64,000 nt of DNA, from NCBI GenBank assembly GCA_913055785.1, contig CAJXLJ010000013.1, positions 1 through 64,000 of the forward strand. The letters are read 5' to 3'. How positions within the stretch are numbered: position 1 is the stretch's first letter; each line of letters opens with the position of its first letter. The DNA comes from an uncultured Parvularculaceae bacterium. Its GTDB lineage: Bacteria; Pseudomonadota; Alphaproteobacteria; Caulobacterales; Parvularculaceae. Shown one piece after another: positions 54,641-63,261 of the stretch. Both the position numbers and the translations under genes were made by a program. The notes under the pieces were generated by a model. That model made no database searches, was not told the DNA's origin, and worked only from the letters and a program-made list of their open reading frames with translations.

Positions 54641-55435
54641 TCACAATGTGGCGACGCGCCCGCCGTCCACATAAATTATTTGGCCTGTTATGTAACTTGA
54701 CGCTGGCGAAGCGAGAAACACGGCCGCGCCGGCGACTTCCTCTACCGCTCCCATTCTTCTCATAGGAAAGGCTGTTACAGCGTCTTCAAGCATTTTCGGT
54801 CTGTCCGGCGCCTCGATATTCGACGGCGAAATGGCGTTAAAGCGAACGGTAGGCGCGCATTCTTTCGCCAGATATTTTGTCATTGTCGCCAGAGCGGATT
54901 TCGTGCAGCCATAAGCCAGCGCTGGCAGAATAGGCGTGAAAGCCGCAGCGGCGAGGTTATTAATAATCACGCCACCGCGTTTTTGCATCTTCGGCGCAAG
55001 CGATTTTGCTATTCTGAAAGGCGCAAGCACATTGACGTTAAAACACGCCTGCCAATCTTCTTCAGTCGTATCCAGGCAGGACGAATGGGTGAATGTTTGT
55101 TTATGACCCGCATCAAGGGCATAGGCGTTGAAGAACCCAATATCGATGTCGCCAAAAGTATCTTCTGCAAAAGCTAAAACTTTCTCCAGCCCTTGCTGCG
55201 TAGCGATATCCTCGGCGATACCCGCGGCGCGATCGCGATGCACCGCATTTATGTCATGCACGAGCGTTTCTACGCCTTGCGACGTTCTGGCGTTTGCAAT
55301 GACATTGGCGCCGGCTGAAGCGAAGGCTTTGGCGATTTGATTGCCAATCGCCGGCCCGACGCCAAAGACAATTGCGGTCTTGCCTTCCAGGCTGAAGGCG
55401 CCGCCCATCATCGCCTGCTTCGTTCGGCCGGTCAT
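54641..55435 (-). CDS. Short-chain dehydrogenase/reductase
   Basis: This is a 264-residue SDR from the ATG at 55435. Another ATG at 55411 (MMGGAF) is also possible. A longer GTG-started reading to 55492 would cover the operator site. The cofactor motif is FGVGPAIG and YGCTK is intact. It is directly upstream of the P450 gene with a 4-bp overlap between open frames, so the two are probably co-translated. It may oxidise the hydroxyl placed by the P450. Confidence 0.85.
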   Translation of the reverse strand: MTGRTKQAMMGGAFSLEGKTAIVFGVGPAIGNQIAKAFASAGANVIANARTSQGVETLVHDINAVHRDRAAGIAEDIATQQGLEKVLAFAEDTFGDIDIGFFNAYALDAGHKQTFTHSSCLDTTEEDWQACFNVNVLAPFRIAKSLAPKMQKRGGVIINNLAAAAFTPILPALAYGCTKSALATMTKYLAKECAPTVRFNAISPSNIEAPDRPKMLEDAVTAFPMRRMGAVEEVAGAAVFLASPASSYITGQIIYVDGGRVATL

Positions 55436-55480
55436 TGCACAACGGACTTTCGTTCGAGGATCCGGCGCCTCAGTAAAGGG

Positions 55481-55506
55481 CGCTATTCGCACATTTGTTC
55501 ATTAAT
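55481..55506. promoter_or_regulatory. IclR-type operator S5
   Basis: CTATTCGCACATTTGTTCATTAAT (55483-55506) matches S6 over most of its length (CGYACATTTGT core) and lies just upstream of the SDR-P450 pair. Confidence 0.55.
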
Positions 55507-55582
55507 CAAGCTAAAATTGAGGGGCGATCTTGTCAAGGATTCCACCTTTCCGGAGCCCGCCCCGGTTCTCTTCACCCTCCCG

Positions 55583-57181
55583 CTATTCGCCGCCGGTAAT
55601 CAGATCGGCGGCGCGCCACGCAGCAGCCATCACGGGAGCGTTCGTATTGCCCGCAGGAATAAACGGAAAAATCGAAGCATCGACGACACGCAACCCTTCA
55701 ACGCCACGCACGCGAAGATGCGGATCGAGAACCGAACCGCCATCGTTACCCATCCTGCATGTGCCCACCGCGTGATAATTTGTGTACCCACATAACCGAT
55801 GGGCTTCCCTGATTTCCTCATCGGTCTGATATTGCGGGCCGGGACGCGTTTCCTCCAGCCCGTATTTGGATAGAGCAGGTTGCTCCATAAGCCGTCTTGT
55901 ATAGCGCACTATATCGACCATCGCTTTTTTATCGTCGTCATCGGACGCGTATAGCGGTTTTATTTCCGGATGATCGTGCGCATTGACAGACTTAATCTCG
56001 ATACTGCCGCTTGATTTTGGCCGCAGCATATAAATGCAAGCGATGACGCCCCCGTGATCCTCCACTTTTGGAGATGGGCTATTGTAATCGAAAGAAAACG
56101 GACTGAGCAAAATCTGCGCATCCGGCCGCGCAAGTTCCGGCCGCGATTTGAACCAGCCGCCAATATCGAAAGCCGCCTTAGCCATCGCGCCTTTTTGCTG
56201 GAGATAATATCTTGCGACGTTTGCAAGCAATCGGGTCGAGCGATACTCTTTATTTTCCGAGGCTTCATCGCGTGTTTTCCATTGCATGACGAGTCCGCGA
56301 TGTTCCTGCAGGTTTTTTCCAACCTCTGGGCTGTCGGCGAGCACAGTAATACGATGTTGTTCAAGCAGGCTTTTCGGACCGATGCCGGAGCGCTGCAAAA
56401 TAGCCGGCGAAGCGAGTGCGCCGGCCGAGACAATAACTTCTTTTGCGGCTTGGTATGAAACGCTTGCCCCATCCTTTTCGCCCTGTACGCCAATCGCACG
56501 CGAACCGTCGAAGAGTATTTTGTCGATTGAAACGCCCGTGACGACAGTCAGATTTTCGCGATCTCGAACGGGATTAAGAAACGCAACCGCGGCGCTCTGC
56601 CGCTTGCCTTTATAGACAGTCCACTGCGCTGGTCCCGCACGTTCGTCATCTGCAGGACCATTGACATCATCCGTCTTTCTCATTCCCATTGAAGCGCAGG
56701 CGTTTACAAGAGACTGACTCAACGGCGTTGAGACGTCCGCCAGAGTAACATTCAACGGGCCGCCGGCCCCATGCGCCGGACCTCTGCCAAGCTCATGATT
56801 TTCCAATTTAATATATGATTCGCGGACCCTGCTCCAGTTCCAATTCTCGCTCGACAGCCGCGCAATGTCATCGAAATCGAAAGCATGTCCCCGAACATAA
56901 ATCATTCCATTGATGGCGCTTGACCCGCCAAGCGTACGCCCGCGAGCCCAGAATTCCCCCGCATCATTGGATTCATGCTCAGCTTCGGTCATGAACGGCC
57001 AAATGAACTTTGGATTGCTCATGATCTTCGCCAATGCTCTGGGCATATGAATAAACGGATGCTTGTCGGGACCGCCAGCCTCTAGCAGCAAGACCTTCAC
57101 GCCGGGATTATCGGAGAGCCGGTTTGCGAGCACGCACCCGGCGGCGCCGGCGCCGACAATCACATAATCATATTTACCCAT
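55583..57181 (-). CDS. GMC oxidoreductase (FAD alcohol dehydrogenase/oxidase)
   Basis: This is a 532-residue flavoprotein with the FAD motif VGAGAAGCVLANRL at residues 9-22 and the GMC signature GRTLGGSSAINGMIYVRG. The C-terminal NYHAVGTCRMG carries the catalytic His, and a second His/Asn region follows. Choline-dehydrogenase-like GMC enzymes oxidise primary or secondary alcohols. In this regulon it may oxidise the alcohol formed by the P450 or Rieske enzyme. The ribosome site AGGG lies before the ATG. A long leader with a small ORF separates it from operator S6. Confidence 0.93.
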   Translation of the reverse strand: MGKYDYVIVGAGAAGCVLANRLSDNPGVKVLLLEAGGPDKHPFIHMPRALAKIMSNPKFIWPFMTEAEHESNDAGEFWARGRTLGGSSAINGMIYVRGHAFDFDDIARLSSENWNWSRVRESYIKLENHELGRGPAHGAGGPLNVTLADVSTPLSQSLVNACASMGMRKTDDVNGPADDERAGPAQWTVYKGKRQSAAVAFLNPVRDRENLTVVTGVSIDKILFDGSRAIGVQGEKDGASVSYQAAKEVIVSAGALASPAILQRSGIGPKSLLEQHRITVLADSPEVGKNLQEHRGLVMQWKTRDEASENKEYRSTRLLANVARYYLQQKGAMAKAAFDIGGWFKSRPELARPDAQILLSPFSFDYNSPSPKVEDHGGVIACIYMLRPKSSGSIEIKSVNAHDHPEIKPLYASDDDDKKAMVDIVRYTRRLMEQPALSKYGLEETRPGPQYQTDEEIREAHRLCGYTNYHAVGTCRMGNDGGSVLDPHLRVRGVEGLRVVDASIFPFIPAGNTNAPVMAAAWRAADLITGGE

Positions 57182-57198
57182 CCCTGATCCCTATCAAT

Positions 57199-57420
57199 TT
57201 ACCAGCCAGATATCTGCATGAACGTTACGAACCAGGAACACGCCGCCCGTAAAGCAATTATTGGGGACGCAACGGCCGCAAGAAGCAGCATGCGTGATGA
57301 GGCATATTCGTACTGTATGGTGAGTTTTGGATAAATTACGTCCGTCTTCTCCCATATCGTTCCGCCCCGCAGGTGTTTTGTTTTCACAAAAGCAAGATCC
57401 TGCGGATGCGCCTTCAGCAT
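57199..57420 (-). CDS. Possible small membrane protein, uncharacterised
   Basis: A 73-residue open frame begins with ATG right beside operator S6. It has a polar first half, a predicted transmembrane stretch at about residues 45-65 and a C-terminal Trp, and its codon choice looks like that of its neighbours. No ribosome site is visible. It lies in the leader of the GMC transcript, 17 bp before that gene. It may be a real small gene or only part of the untranslated leader. I recognise no family. Confidence 0.35.
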   Translation of the reverse strand: MLKAHPQDLAFVKTKHLRGGTIWEKTDVIYPKLTIQYEYASSRMLLLAAVASPIIALRAACSWFVTFMQISGW

Positions 57421-57425
57421 CGTTG

Positions 57426-57448
57426 ATTATCGTACATTTGTACGTTAT
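57426..57448. promoter_or_regulatory. IclR-type operator S6
   Basis: ATTATCGTACATTTGTACG (from 57426) contains the palindrome CGTACA-TT-TGTACG with the half-site ATTATCGTAC. It is the most symmetrical copy and is placed to control the GMC gene (minus) and the SnoaL-SDR pair (plus). Confidence 0.65.
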
Positions 57449-57588
57449 TATTTTCACTAATAGCTAGCCTGTCAAGAAACCACGCCCCTTGATCGGCGTT
57501 AGGCGAGCCATCAGACGAATCCCTCCGCGAGGGTCGATTATCGCCCGTCGTCGCCGCAACGGGCCAACCACTATCAAAGGGTGCGTTT

Positions 57589-58059
57589 ATGGAGCCCCTG
57601 TCCAGACTCGAAGCTGTTGAAGCCATCAGACGTCTTAAAGCCCGCTATTTTCGTTTCGTGGATTTGAAAGACTGGAGCTCGCTCGAGCGGGTTTTTACAG
57701 CGGATATCGAGTTCGACAGAACCGAATCAGCCAGCGTCAAAAACCTGGTCACCGGCGAATGGGAGCCGCCTCTCCCGCCGCACCCCCTCATCGTCAAGGG
57801 GCGCGGCGCGATCATGCAGATGATAAAAAAGGCTGTCGACGGACTCATGACGGTCCATCATGGGCATATGGCGGAAATCGAGGTTATTAGCGACACATCA
57901 GCGAAAGCCATTTGGCCCATGAATGACTCTCTAAGAGACGTGAACGGAAAATTTGTGCTGCGCGGCGCAGGGCATTACCACGAAGAATACGAAAAGCATT
58001 CAGGCATATGGGCGATCAGAAAAATTAAATTGACGAGAATTTATCTCGAAAAGCTCTAG
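57589..58059 (+). CDS. SnoaL-like / NTF2-fold protein
   Basis: This is a 156-residue protein with the usual opening helices (LEAVEAIRRLKARYFRFVDLKDW) broken here by the family's RY-F-D pattern, then the VFTADIEFD strand and a C-terminal beta sheet. The fold includes ketosteroid isomerases, dehydratases and ring-dioxygenase small subunits, and the catalytic residues cannot be assigned. It lies 45 bp upstream of an SDR on the same strand. A small isomerase or dehydratase step on a cyclic intermediate is a reasonable guess. Confidence 0.8.
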   Translation: MEPLSRLEAVEAIRRLKARYFRFVDLKDWSSLERVFTADIEFDRTESASVKNLVTGEWEPPLPPHPLIVKGRGAIMQMIKKAVDGLMTVHHGHMAEIEVISDTSAKAIWPMNDSLRDVNGKFVLRGAGHYHEEYEKHSGIWAIRKIKLTRIYLEKL

Positions 58060-58104
58060 CCGCAATACTATGCCGAACTCAATATAATCGCGAAGAGGAA
58101 AGTC

Positions 58105-58887
58105 ATGGACCTTGGGATACGCAATCGCACAGCGCTTGTTTGCGCCGCGAGCAAGGGAATTGGATACGCCGCCGCTGAGAGTTTGGCTAAAGAAGGCGCC
58201 AATCTGGTTCTCGCCGCAAGAAGTCCGAAAAATCTGGAGGCGGCGGCTCAAACAATCGCTGATAAACATAGCGTTTCCGTTGAGTATTTTGCGGCAGATC
58301 TGGTTTCTCGAAACGACCGGGAAAAGCTGCTTGAAAAATACCCTAATGCGGACATCCTTGTCGCCAACCCTGGCGCGCCTCAGCGATTCGCAGACGCTCT
58401 CACGCTTTCTCGGAAAGATCGCGAATGGTGGATGGAAGCTCACTTTTATTCCATGATCGAACTCATCCAGGCGTATTTACCCGGTATGATTTCGCATAAA
58501 TTCGGACGCGTCATCAATATCTCGGTGAGCTTCATTAAATTTCCGCAAGTCAGCGCCGGTCATTCTCACGCTGCGCGGCTTGCTCTCGCCGGATCGATCG
58601 CCGCGCTAGTCAGAGAAGCCGCACCATATAATGTAACGATCAACAGTGTTCTCCCAGGTCTCATCAACACCGAAGCGCTTAAGGCGTCGCTAAGCGGCCG
58701 CGCCAAGGAACAGGGCGTTGCGTACGAACAAGTAGCTGCGGGCATACTGAAAACATGCCCCGCGGGAAGATTGGCTGAGCCATTTGAAATCGGCGATCTC
58801 GTCGCCATGCTCGCCTCGGCGCAGATGGGATTTCTTACAGGACAGAATATTGTCAGTGATGGCGGCGCCTATCAGGGTTTGTTTTGA
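58105..58887 (+). CDS. SDR-fold protein with substituted active site
   Basis: This is a 260-residue Rossmann protein of the SDR family. The cofactor loop reads CAASKGIG and NPG replaces NNAG. At the catalytic site, the YxxxK positions read Ser154 and Arg158 (SHAARLAL), so neither the Tyr nor the Lys of classical SDRs is present. It may use other residues or be a non-catalytic partner. It follows the SnoaL-like gene, probably in one transcript from operator S6. Confidence 0.83.
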   Translation: MDLGIRNRTALVCAASKGIGYAAAESLAKEGANLVLAARSPKNLEAAAQTIADKHSVSVEYFAADLVSRNDREKLLEKYPNADILVANPGAPQRFADALTLSRKDREWWMEAHFYSMIELIQAYLPGMISHKFGRVINISVSFIKFPQVSAGHSHAARLALAGSIAALVREAAPYNVTINSVLPGLINTEALKASLSGRAKEQGVAYEQVAAGILKTCPAGRLAEPFEIGDLVAMLASAQMGFLTGQNIVSDGGAYQGLF

Positions 58888-59061
58888 ACCGGACGGCGAT
58901 CCCTTTTTGCGCTTCACCTATTGCGCAGCAATTTTAAGCATGTCGATCGCTCTGTATCTGAAAACCGGTAGAATTGGATTTCACCGGCTTTGGATGCAGC
59001 AGGATTGAGTCGCATTCCTGATCACGTGACATTATTGCGTTCACCCTACCAACATCCTATA

Positions 59062-59087
59062 ATGCTACATATGTGCGATTAACGCAC
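59062..59087. promoter_or_regulatory. IclR-type operator S7
   Basis: TGTGCGATTAACGCAC (starting at 59073) is the classical 15-16 bp IclR-type site. The longer AATGCTACATATGTGCGATTAAC matches S2 in reverse. It lies about 75 bp before the DUF35-thiolase-ligase operon. Confidence 0.65.
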
Positions 59088-59159
59088 TTTCGACACAATC
59101 GAACCGATGCGTAATATCCGACAGCCCGCAACAGTCGGCTACCCGCCAGGAGAGGAAAT

Positions 59160-59594
59160 ATGGAATACAGCTTCGAGGCCCATAAGATTATCGGCGGCAT
59201 CGGCGCCGATGACGAATATTGGCGCTCCCTTGAAAACAATGAATTCCGACTGCCCCAATGCGCAAAGTGCGGAAAATGGACATGGCCCGCACATTTTCGT
59301 TGCGGCGACTGCGGCTCTTGGGACTTCAATTGGGTGAAGCTGGAACCTGAAGGAAATATTTTTTCCTGGACGCGCAGCTGGTACGCTTTCGATCGCGTAC
59401 GCGAACGCACCGAAGACATTCCATACATCACCGTCCTCACCGAGATCCCCGAAGCAGATAATGCTCGTATTCTCGGCGTATTAAAGGGCGACGACACAGG
59501 CATTCAAATTGGACTTCCTGTTCGCGGTTCGATCGAACCGCCAAGCGAAAAAACCAAGTTTTATCCCTCCATTACGTGGGAAATTATTCGGTGA
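59160..59594 (+). CDS. DUF35 / OB-fold zinc-ribbon protein (aldolase partner, ChsH2 C-terminal-like)
   Basis: This 144-residue protein has a rubredoxin-like zinc ribbon (Cys34, Cys37, Cys48, Cys51) followed by an OB-fold (GNIFSWTRSWYAF, VLTEIPEAD, GLPVRGSIE). AGGAGAGG precedes the ATG. DUF35 proteins partner SCP2-type thiolases. In ChsH2, this domain is fused to a MaoC hydratase that is absent here. It should form a complex with the product of the next gene (59656) and act on a hydroxyacyl-CoA. Confidence 0.88.
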   Translation: MEYSFEAHKIIGGIGADDEYWRSLENNEFRLPQCAKCGKWTWPAHFRCGDCGSWDFNWVKLEPEGNIFSWTRSWYAFDRVRERTEDIPYITVLTEIPEADNARILGVLKGDDTGIQIGLPVRGSIEPPSEKTKFYPSITWEIIR

Positions 59595-59655
59595 CACGAA
59601 TTCGACGCCGACGAGAAACAAGACGTTCGAGAACGAAAACAATTGAGGGAACAAG

Positions 59656-60822
59656 ATGACTGATATACGCGGCAAAACGGCGATTGTTGGCGTCGGCCAA
59701 ACGCCATATTTCAAACGCGGTACGTCAGAGCATCCTGCACTCAAGCTATGTCTCGAAGCAATTGTTGAAGCCAGCGAAGATGCTGGGCTTGATCCTAAGG
59801 ATATTGACGGCTTCGTTTCTTACGCGTCGGAGAACAGCGACGCCCAAAAACTGATGGCTGGCCTTGGCACTCGCGAAGTTCGTTTCGCTTCGCTCACATG
59901 GATTCACGGCGGAGGCATACCGGGGGCGTTGAGCATCGCCGCCGCGGCGATTATGACCGGTCAGGCGGAAGTCGTCGCGGTCTACAGATCGATGGCCGAA
60001 AGTTTTGGGCAGCGTTTGCGGGTTGATGTCGCGCAAAACGATACGGCGGCGCAATATCTAGTAAACGGTATTGAATCCCCGACACAGATTCTCGCCTTAC
60101 GCGCGCAACGGCTGATGCAACATCATGGCGTTCCCCGTTCTGCGCTAAGAGCCGTATCGCAAGCGTCATACTATCACGCCCGTAACAACGCACGCGCTGT
60201 GGGGCGCCAGATTGAGCTAGACGACGAGACTTACGATAATTCGCGGATGATCGCGGATCCTTATCGCCTTTTCGATTGCTCGAGAGAAAATGACGGTGCT
60301 TGCGCCGTGCTCGTCGTGTCGGCGGAACGCGCAAAGCATTTAAGACAAAAGCCGGCTTATATTCTCGCCGCTCCAATGGGCACACCGGGCGGCGGCGGCG
60401 CGCTTGAGGAGAACTGGCGACCTTATTATGCGACGGCGGGCCAGGTAGAATTGGCGAACCGCATGTGGGCGTCATCAGGCTACGGCCCTAAGGATGTGGA
60501 CGTCGCGCAAATCTACATGAACAACAACTCCATGGGCATCGGCGCCATGATCGATCATGGCTTTTGTACGTTTGAAAACGCCGGTGAATTCTTGACGCTT
60601 GAAAACCTCACCGCACCCTCCGGCAAATTGCCGATCAACACATCCGGCGGCGATCTCGCCGAAGGTTTCATCCACGGCATGGGGCTGTTGGCGGAGGCCA
60701 CACGGCAGATCCGCGGCGATTCTACGAATCAGGTTCCAGGCGCCAAACTCTCACTTATGACAGGCGGCCCCGGAGATACGATGAGCAGCACTGGACTGTT
60801 AGGCGCAGAAGAGACCTTGTAA
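59656..60822 (+). CDS. SCP2-type thiolase-like protein (Ltp2-type aldolase candidate)
   Basis: This is a 388-residue thiolase-fold protein of the lipid-transfer-protein branch. The loop that holds the nucleophilic Cys in thiolases reads HGGGIPGALSI without a Cys. Typical C-terminal segments (PINTSGGDLAEGFIHGMG, TGGPGDT) are present. Loss of the Cys is characteristic of Ltp2-like enzymes, which catalyse retro-aldol cleavage of tertiary hydroxyacyl-CoA with a DUF35 partner, as in steroid side-chain loss. It directly follows the DUF35 gene and precedes a CoA ligase. The exact substrate is unknown. Confidence 0.87.
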   Translation: MTDIRGKTAIVGVGQTPYFKRGTSEHPALKLCLEAIVEASEDAGLDPKDIDGFVSYASENSDAQKLMAGLGTREVRFASLTWIHGGGIPGALSIAAAAIMTGQAEVVAVYRSMAESFGQRLRVDVAQNDTAAQYLVNGIESPTQILALRAQRLMQHHGVPRSALRAVSQASYYHARNNARAVGRQIELDDETYDNSRMIADPYRLFDCSRENDGACAVLVVSAERAKHLRQKPAYILAAPMGTPGGGGALEENWRPYYATAGQVELANRMWASSGYGPKDVDVAQIYMNNNSMGIGAMIDHGFCTFENAGEFLTLENLTAPSGKLPINTSGGDLAEGFIHGMGLLAEATRQIRGDSTNQVPGAKLSLMTGGPGDTMSSTGLLGAEETL

Positions 60823-60891
60823 TATCTAAAACCGTAGCGAAAGATTGTTTAAGCGGCCACGCAATAACGGCCGTTAGTGAGGAAATGGGCT

Positions 60892-62412
60892 GTGAGCTTT
60901 ACCGTTGCGAGCGCGCTGCGCTGGTGGGCGCAGGAATGTCCTGACAGGATCGCCATCAGCGTTGAAGACAAGCCGCTTACCTATAGCGAATTGTGGTCAT
61001 GGTCCGCCCGGCTCGGTCAATTCTTGATCGATAACAATGTTCAGCATGGCGAACGAGTCATAATCCTTGGCGCGAACTCAATGGAGTACGCCGTTCTCCA
61101 GGTCGCCCTCATGCGCATCGGCGCCGTCAATTGCCCCGTCAATTTCCGTTCTTCTGCTCAGGAACTGAGCAAATCCATCTCGACCCTTACGCCGACGCAT
61201 ATTTTCGCTGACGCAGAACGTTTGGCCGTCGCCCAAAGCGCCGCCAGCGAAGGCTCAGCCATCAAGGTTTTTCCGCTAGCGGAAATAGCGAAATTGGAAC
61301 CAGGCAACGAAGATACGCCGCATATCGCTCACGAGCCTGACCCTGAAGATCCCTTGTTCATCATTGGCACCAGCGGCTCTACCGGCGCACCCAAAGGCGT
61401 CGTTGAAAACCATCGCACAGTTGTCGCTTATTCAGCCGAGTTCGTATTAATGGAGCCGCAGTGCGGCAGCGGCGCAAGCATTCTTGTCGTAGGGCCTTTC
61501 AGCTCATCCTCCGGAACGCTGGTCATGTTCCAGTTTTTAACCTCAGGAGCGACAGTCTATCTTGAGAGTCAATTCAGACCAGCCCGCGCGCTCGAATTGC
61601 TCACAAAACACAAGATCACCATCTTCCTGGCAGCCACAATCTTCTTCGAACGCATTGCGGCGCTGGAAGAATTTCAAACAGCAGACCTTTCAAGTCTCTA
61701 TTTCAGCCAGGCTGGCGGCGCGCGCGTTTCCACTTCCCTTCTCGCGGCATGGCGCGCAAAAGGCGCCATTCTCCGCCAGGCCTATGGATGTACTGAGGCG
61801 GGGGGCGCCTGGGCGGCGCGCAACGATGTTGCATTGTCATCGCCAGAAAAAGCGGGGCGTGGCGGCATTTTCTCACGTTACGCCATTCTGGGCGATGATG
61901 GAAAGTTCGCACCGCCGGGCGTCACCGGCGAAATTCTTGTTCAAAGCGCCAGCGTTACGCCGGGATACTGGAATAACCCGGAGGCGACCGCCGAAGCCAT
62001 TATGGATGGATGGCTGCGCACCGGCGATCTTGGCTTCATTGACGAGACCGGCAACATCACATTCGTCGACAGGTTGAAAGACATCATCATTTCCGGCGGA
62101 CTAAATATTTCCGCGAAGGAGATTGAGGATGTCATCGCTGAATTGGACGGAGTTGAAGAAGTCGCTGTGATTGCTGCAAAGCATGACAATTTTGGCGAAA
62201 CGCCGCTCGCAATCATTTATGGCGACACTCAAAAAGTGACTGCAGAGATCGTCACCAATGCATGTCTGGAGCATCTGGCCCGTTTCAAGGCGCCCCGATA
62301 TGTCGTTTTCGAGGACGAACATTTACCGCGCGTGCTTTCCGGGAAAATATCAAAGCCGCAATTGCGGGAAAAATATAAGGATGCGCACTTGAAATTGACG
62401 GAAACGCGCTGA
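60892..62412 (+). CDS. Acyl-CoA synthetase (AMP-forming CoA ligase)
   Basis: This 506-residue adenylating enzyme has the P-loop-like IGTSGSTGAPKG, the AYGCTEAG substrate-site motif, GWLRTGDLGFID, the hinge DRLKDIIISGG, and the catalytic Lys in GKISKPQLREKY. The GTG at 60892 is preceded by GAGGAA; an upstream GTG (60877) is possible. It should form the CoA ester of an acid of region C, the entry step for beta-oxidation. It lies in the operon started by the DUF35 gene and precedes two crotonases. Confidence 0.92.
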   Translation: MSFTVASALRWWAQECPDRIAISVEDKPLTYSELWSWSARLGQFLIDNNVQHGERVIILGANSMEYAVLQVALMRIGAVNCPVNFRSSAQELSKSISTLTPTHIFADAERLAVAQSAASEGSAIKVFPLAEIAKLEPGNEDTPHIAHEPDPEDPLFIIGTSGSTGAPKGVVENHRTVVAYSAEFVLMEPQCGSGASILVVGPFSSSSGTLVMFQFLTSGATVYLESQFRPARALELLTKHKITIFLAATIFFERIAALEEFQTADLSSLYFSQAGGARVSTSLLAAWRAKGAILRQAYGCTEAGGAWAARNDVALSSPEKAGRGGIFSRYAILGDDGKFAPPGVTGEILVQSASVTPGYWNNPEATAEAIMDGWLRTGDLGFIDETGNITFVDRLKDIIISGGLNISAKEIEDVIAELDGVEEVAVIAAKHDNFGETPLAIIYGDTQKVTAEIVTNACLEHLARFKAPRYVVFEDEHLPRVLSGKISKPQLREKYKDAHLKLTETR

Positions 62413-62451
62413 CTGCGCAGCGCCATAGCGCCTTAACAGCAAGCTGGAGCG

Positions 62452-63261
62452 ATGAACGATCACATCAATTATCACGTAAAGGCCGGGCTCGCCGTCATCA
62501 CCCTGAACCGGCCTGACGTTTTGAATGCGTTAAGCCGGGAGATGGTGCAAGACATCCGCCGCTTTGCATATGAATGTGAAAAAGATCCTGATGTCTTCGC
62601 GATCGCCATCACCGGCGCAGGACGCGCCTTTTGTTCCGGCCATGATATCAAAGCGCTGATCGCAGCCGCATCAGGCGTGAAAGACAATGCCGAGACGCCC
62701 GATCTGGGGACCAAGAGCTCGCCCGCGCTTTTCAGTTTCCTGCTCGACATATCGAAGCCTGTCTTCGCCGCCATAAACGGCGTCGCCGCTGCAGGCGGTT
62801 TCGTTCTCGCCATGATGTGCGACATGAGGTTCGTATCCGATAATGCAAGTTTTACTGTCGGCTTTTCCAATCGCGGGCTTGTCGCCGAACATGGACTGAG
62901 CTGGCTGCTACCGCGTCAACTCGGGATCAGCCGCGCGCTCGATATTCTGTGGAGTTCCAGGCGCATCTACGCCGAAGAAGCATTACAGCTCGGATTGGCG
63001 GATCGCGTCGTACCCGCGGGAAGCGAACTTTCCGCCGTTGCAGAATATGTGCAGGCCATGCGCGAGAGTGTTTCCCCGCGTGCGCTGGCGGAAATGAAAG
63101 CGCAAGTTTACCAGCACCTTTCAGCGGATTTCATGACAGCCGTCATCGACTCAGAACGCCGCACCAAAACATCTTTAACCTATGGCGACGTCGCGGAAGG
63201 GGCCAACGCTTTCAGGGAAAAGCGCCCTCCCCGCTTTGCGCCCTGGAGCGGCCGTAAATGA
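62452..63261 (+). CDS. Crotonase-family protein lacking both catalytic glutamates
   Basis: This is a 269-residue crotonase with the CSGHDIKALI loop. The first catalytic Glu position reads GGFVLAMMCD (Val) and the second reads GFSNRGLVAEHGLSW. The latter form occurs in a distinct crotonase subgroup whose chemistry is not simple hydration. It follows the CoA ligase by 39 bp, and its stop overlaps the next start (ATGA). Confidence 0.85.
   Translation: MNDHINYHVKAGLAVITLNRPDVLNALSREMVQDIRRFAYECEKDPDVFAIAITGAGRAFCSGHDIKALIAAASGVKDNAETPDLGTKSSPALFSFLLDISKPVFAAINGVAAAGGFVLAMMCDMRFVSDNASFTVGFSNRGLVAEHGLSWLLPRQLGISRALDILWSSRRIYAEEALQLGLADRVVPAGSELSAVAEYVQAMRESVSPRALAEMKAQVYQHLSADFMTAVIDSERRTKTSLTYGDVAEGANAFREKRPPRFAPWSGRK

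Larger units (their letters stand above)
57182..57588. other. Divergent intergenic region with operator S6 and a small ORF
   Basis: A 407-bp gap lies between the GMC gene (minus) and the SnoaL-like gene (plus). Operator S6 sits at 57426-57448. A 73-codon minus-strand ORF with a hydrophobic C-terminal half (57199-57420) runs from it to 17 bp before the GMC start. Nothing else is recognisable. Confidence 0.5.

Noticed and set aside
58968-58998. Weak stem (AAACCGGT / ACCGGCTTT) after the SDR gene
   Set aside because: The stem has a bulge, the loop is long and no T-run follows, so I do not call a terminator.
60865-60876. 12-bp perfect palindrome TAACGGCCGTTA before the CoA ligase
   Set aside because: Palindromes of this length are expected several times by chance in 64 kb and no second copy was found.
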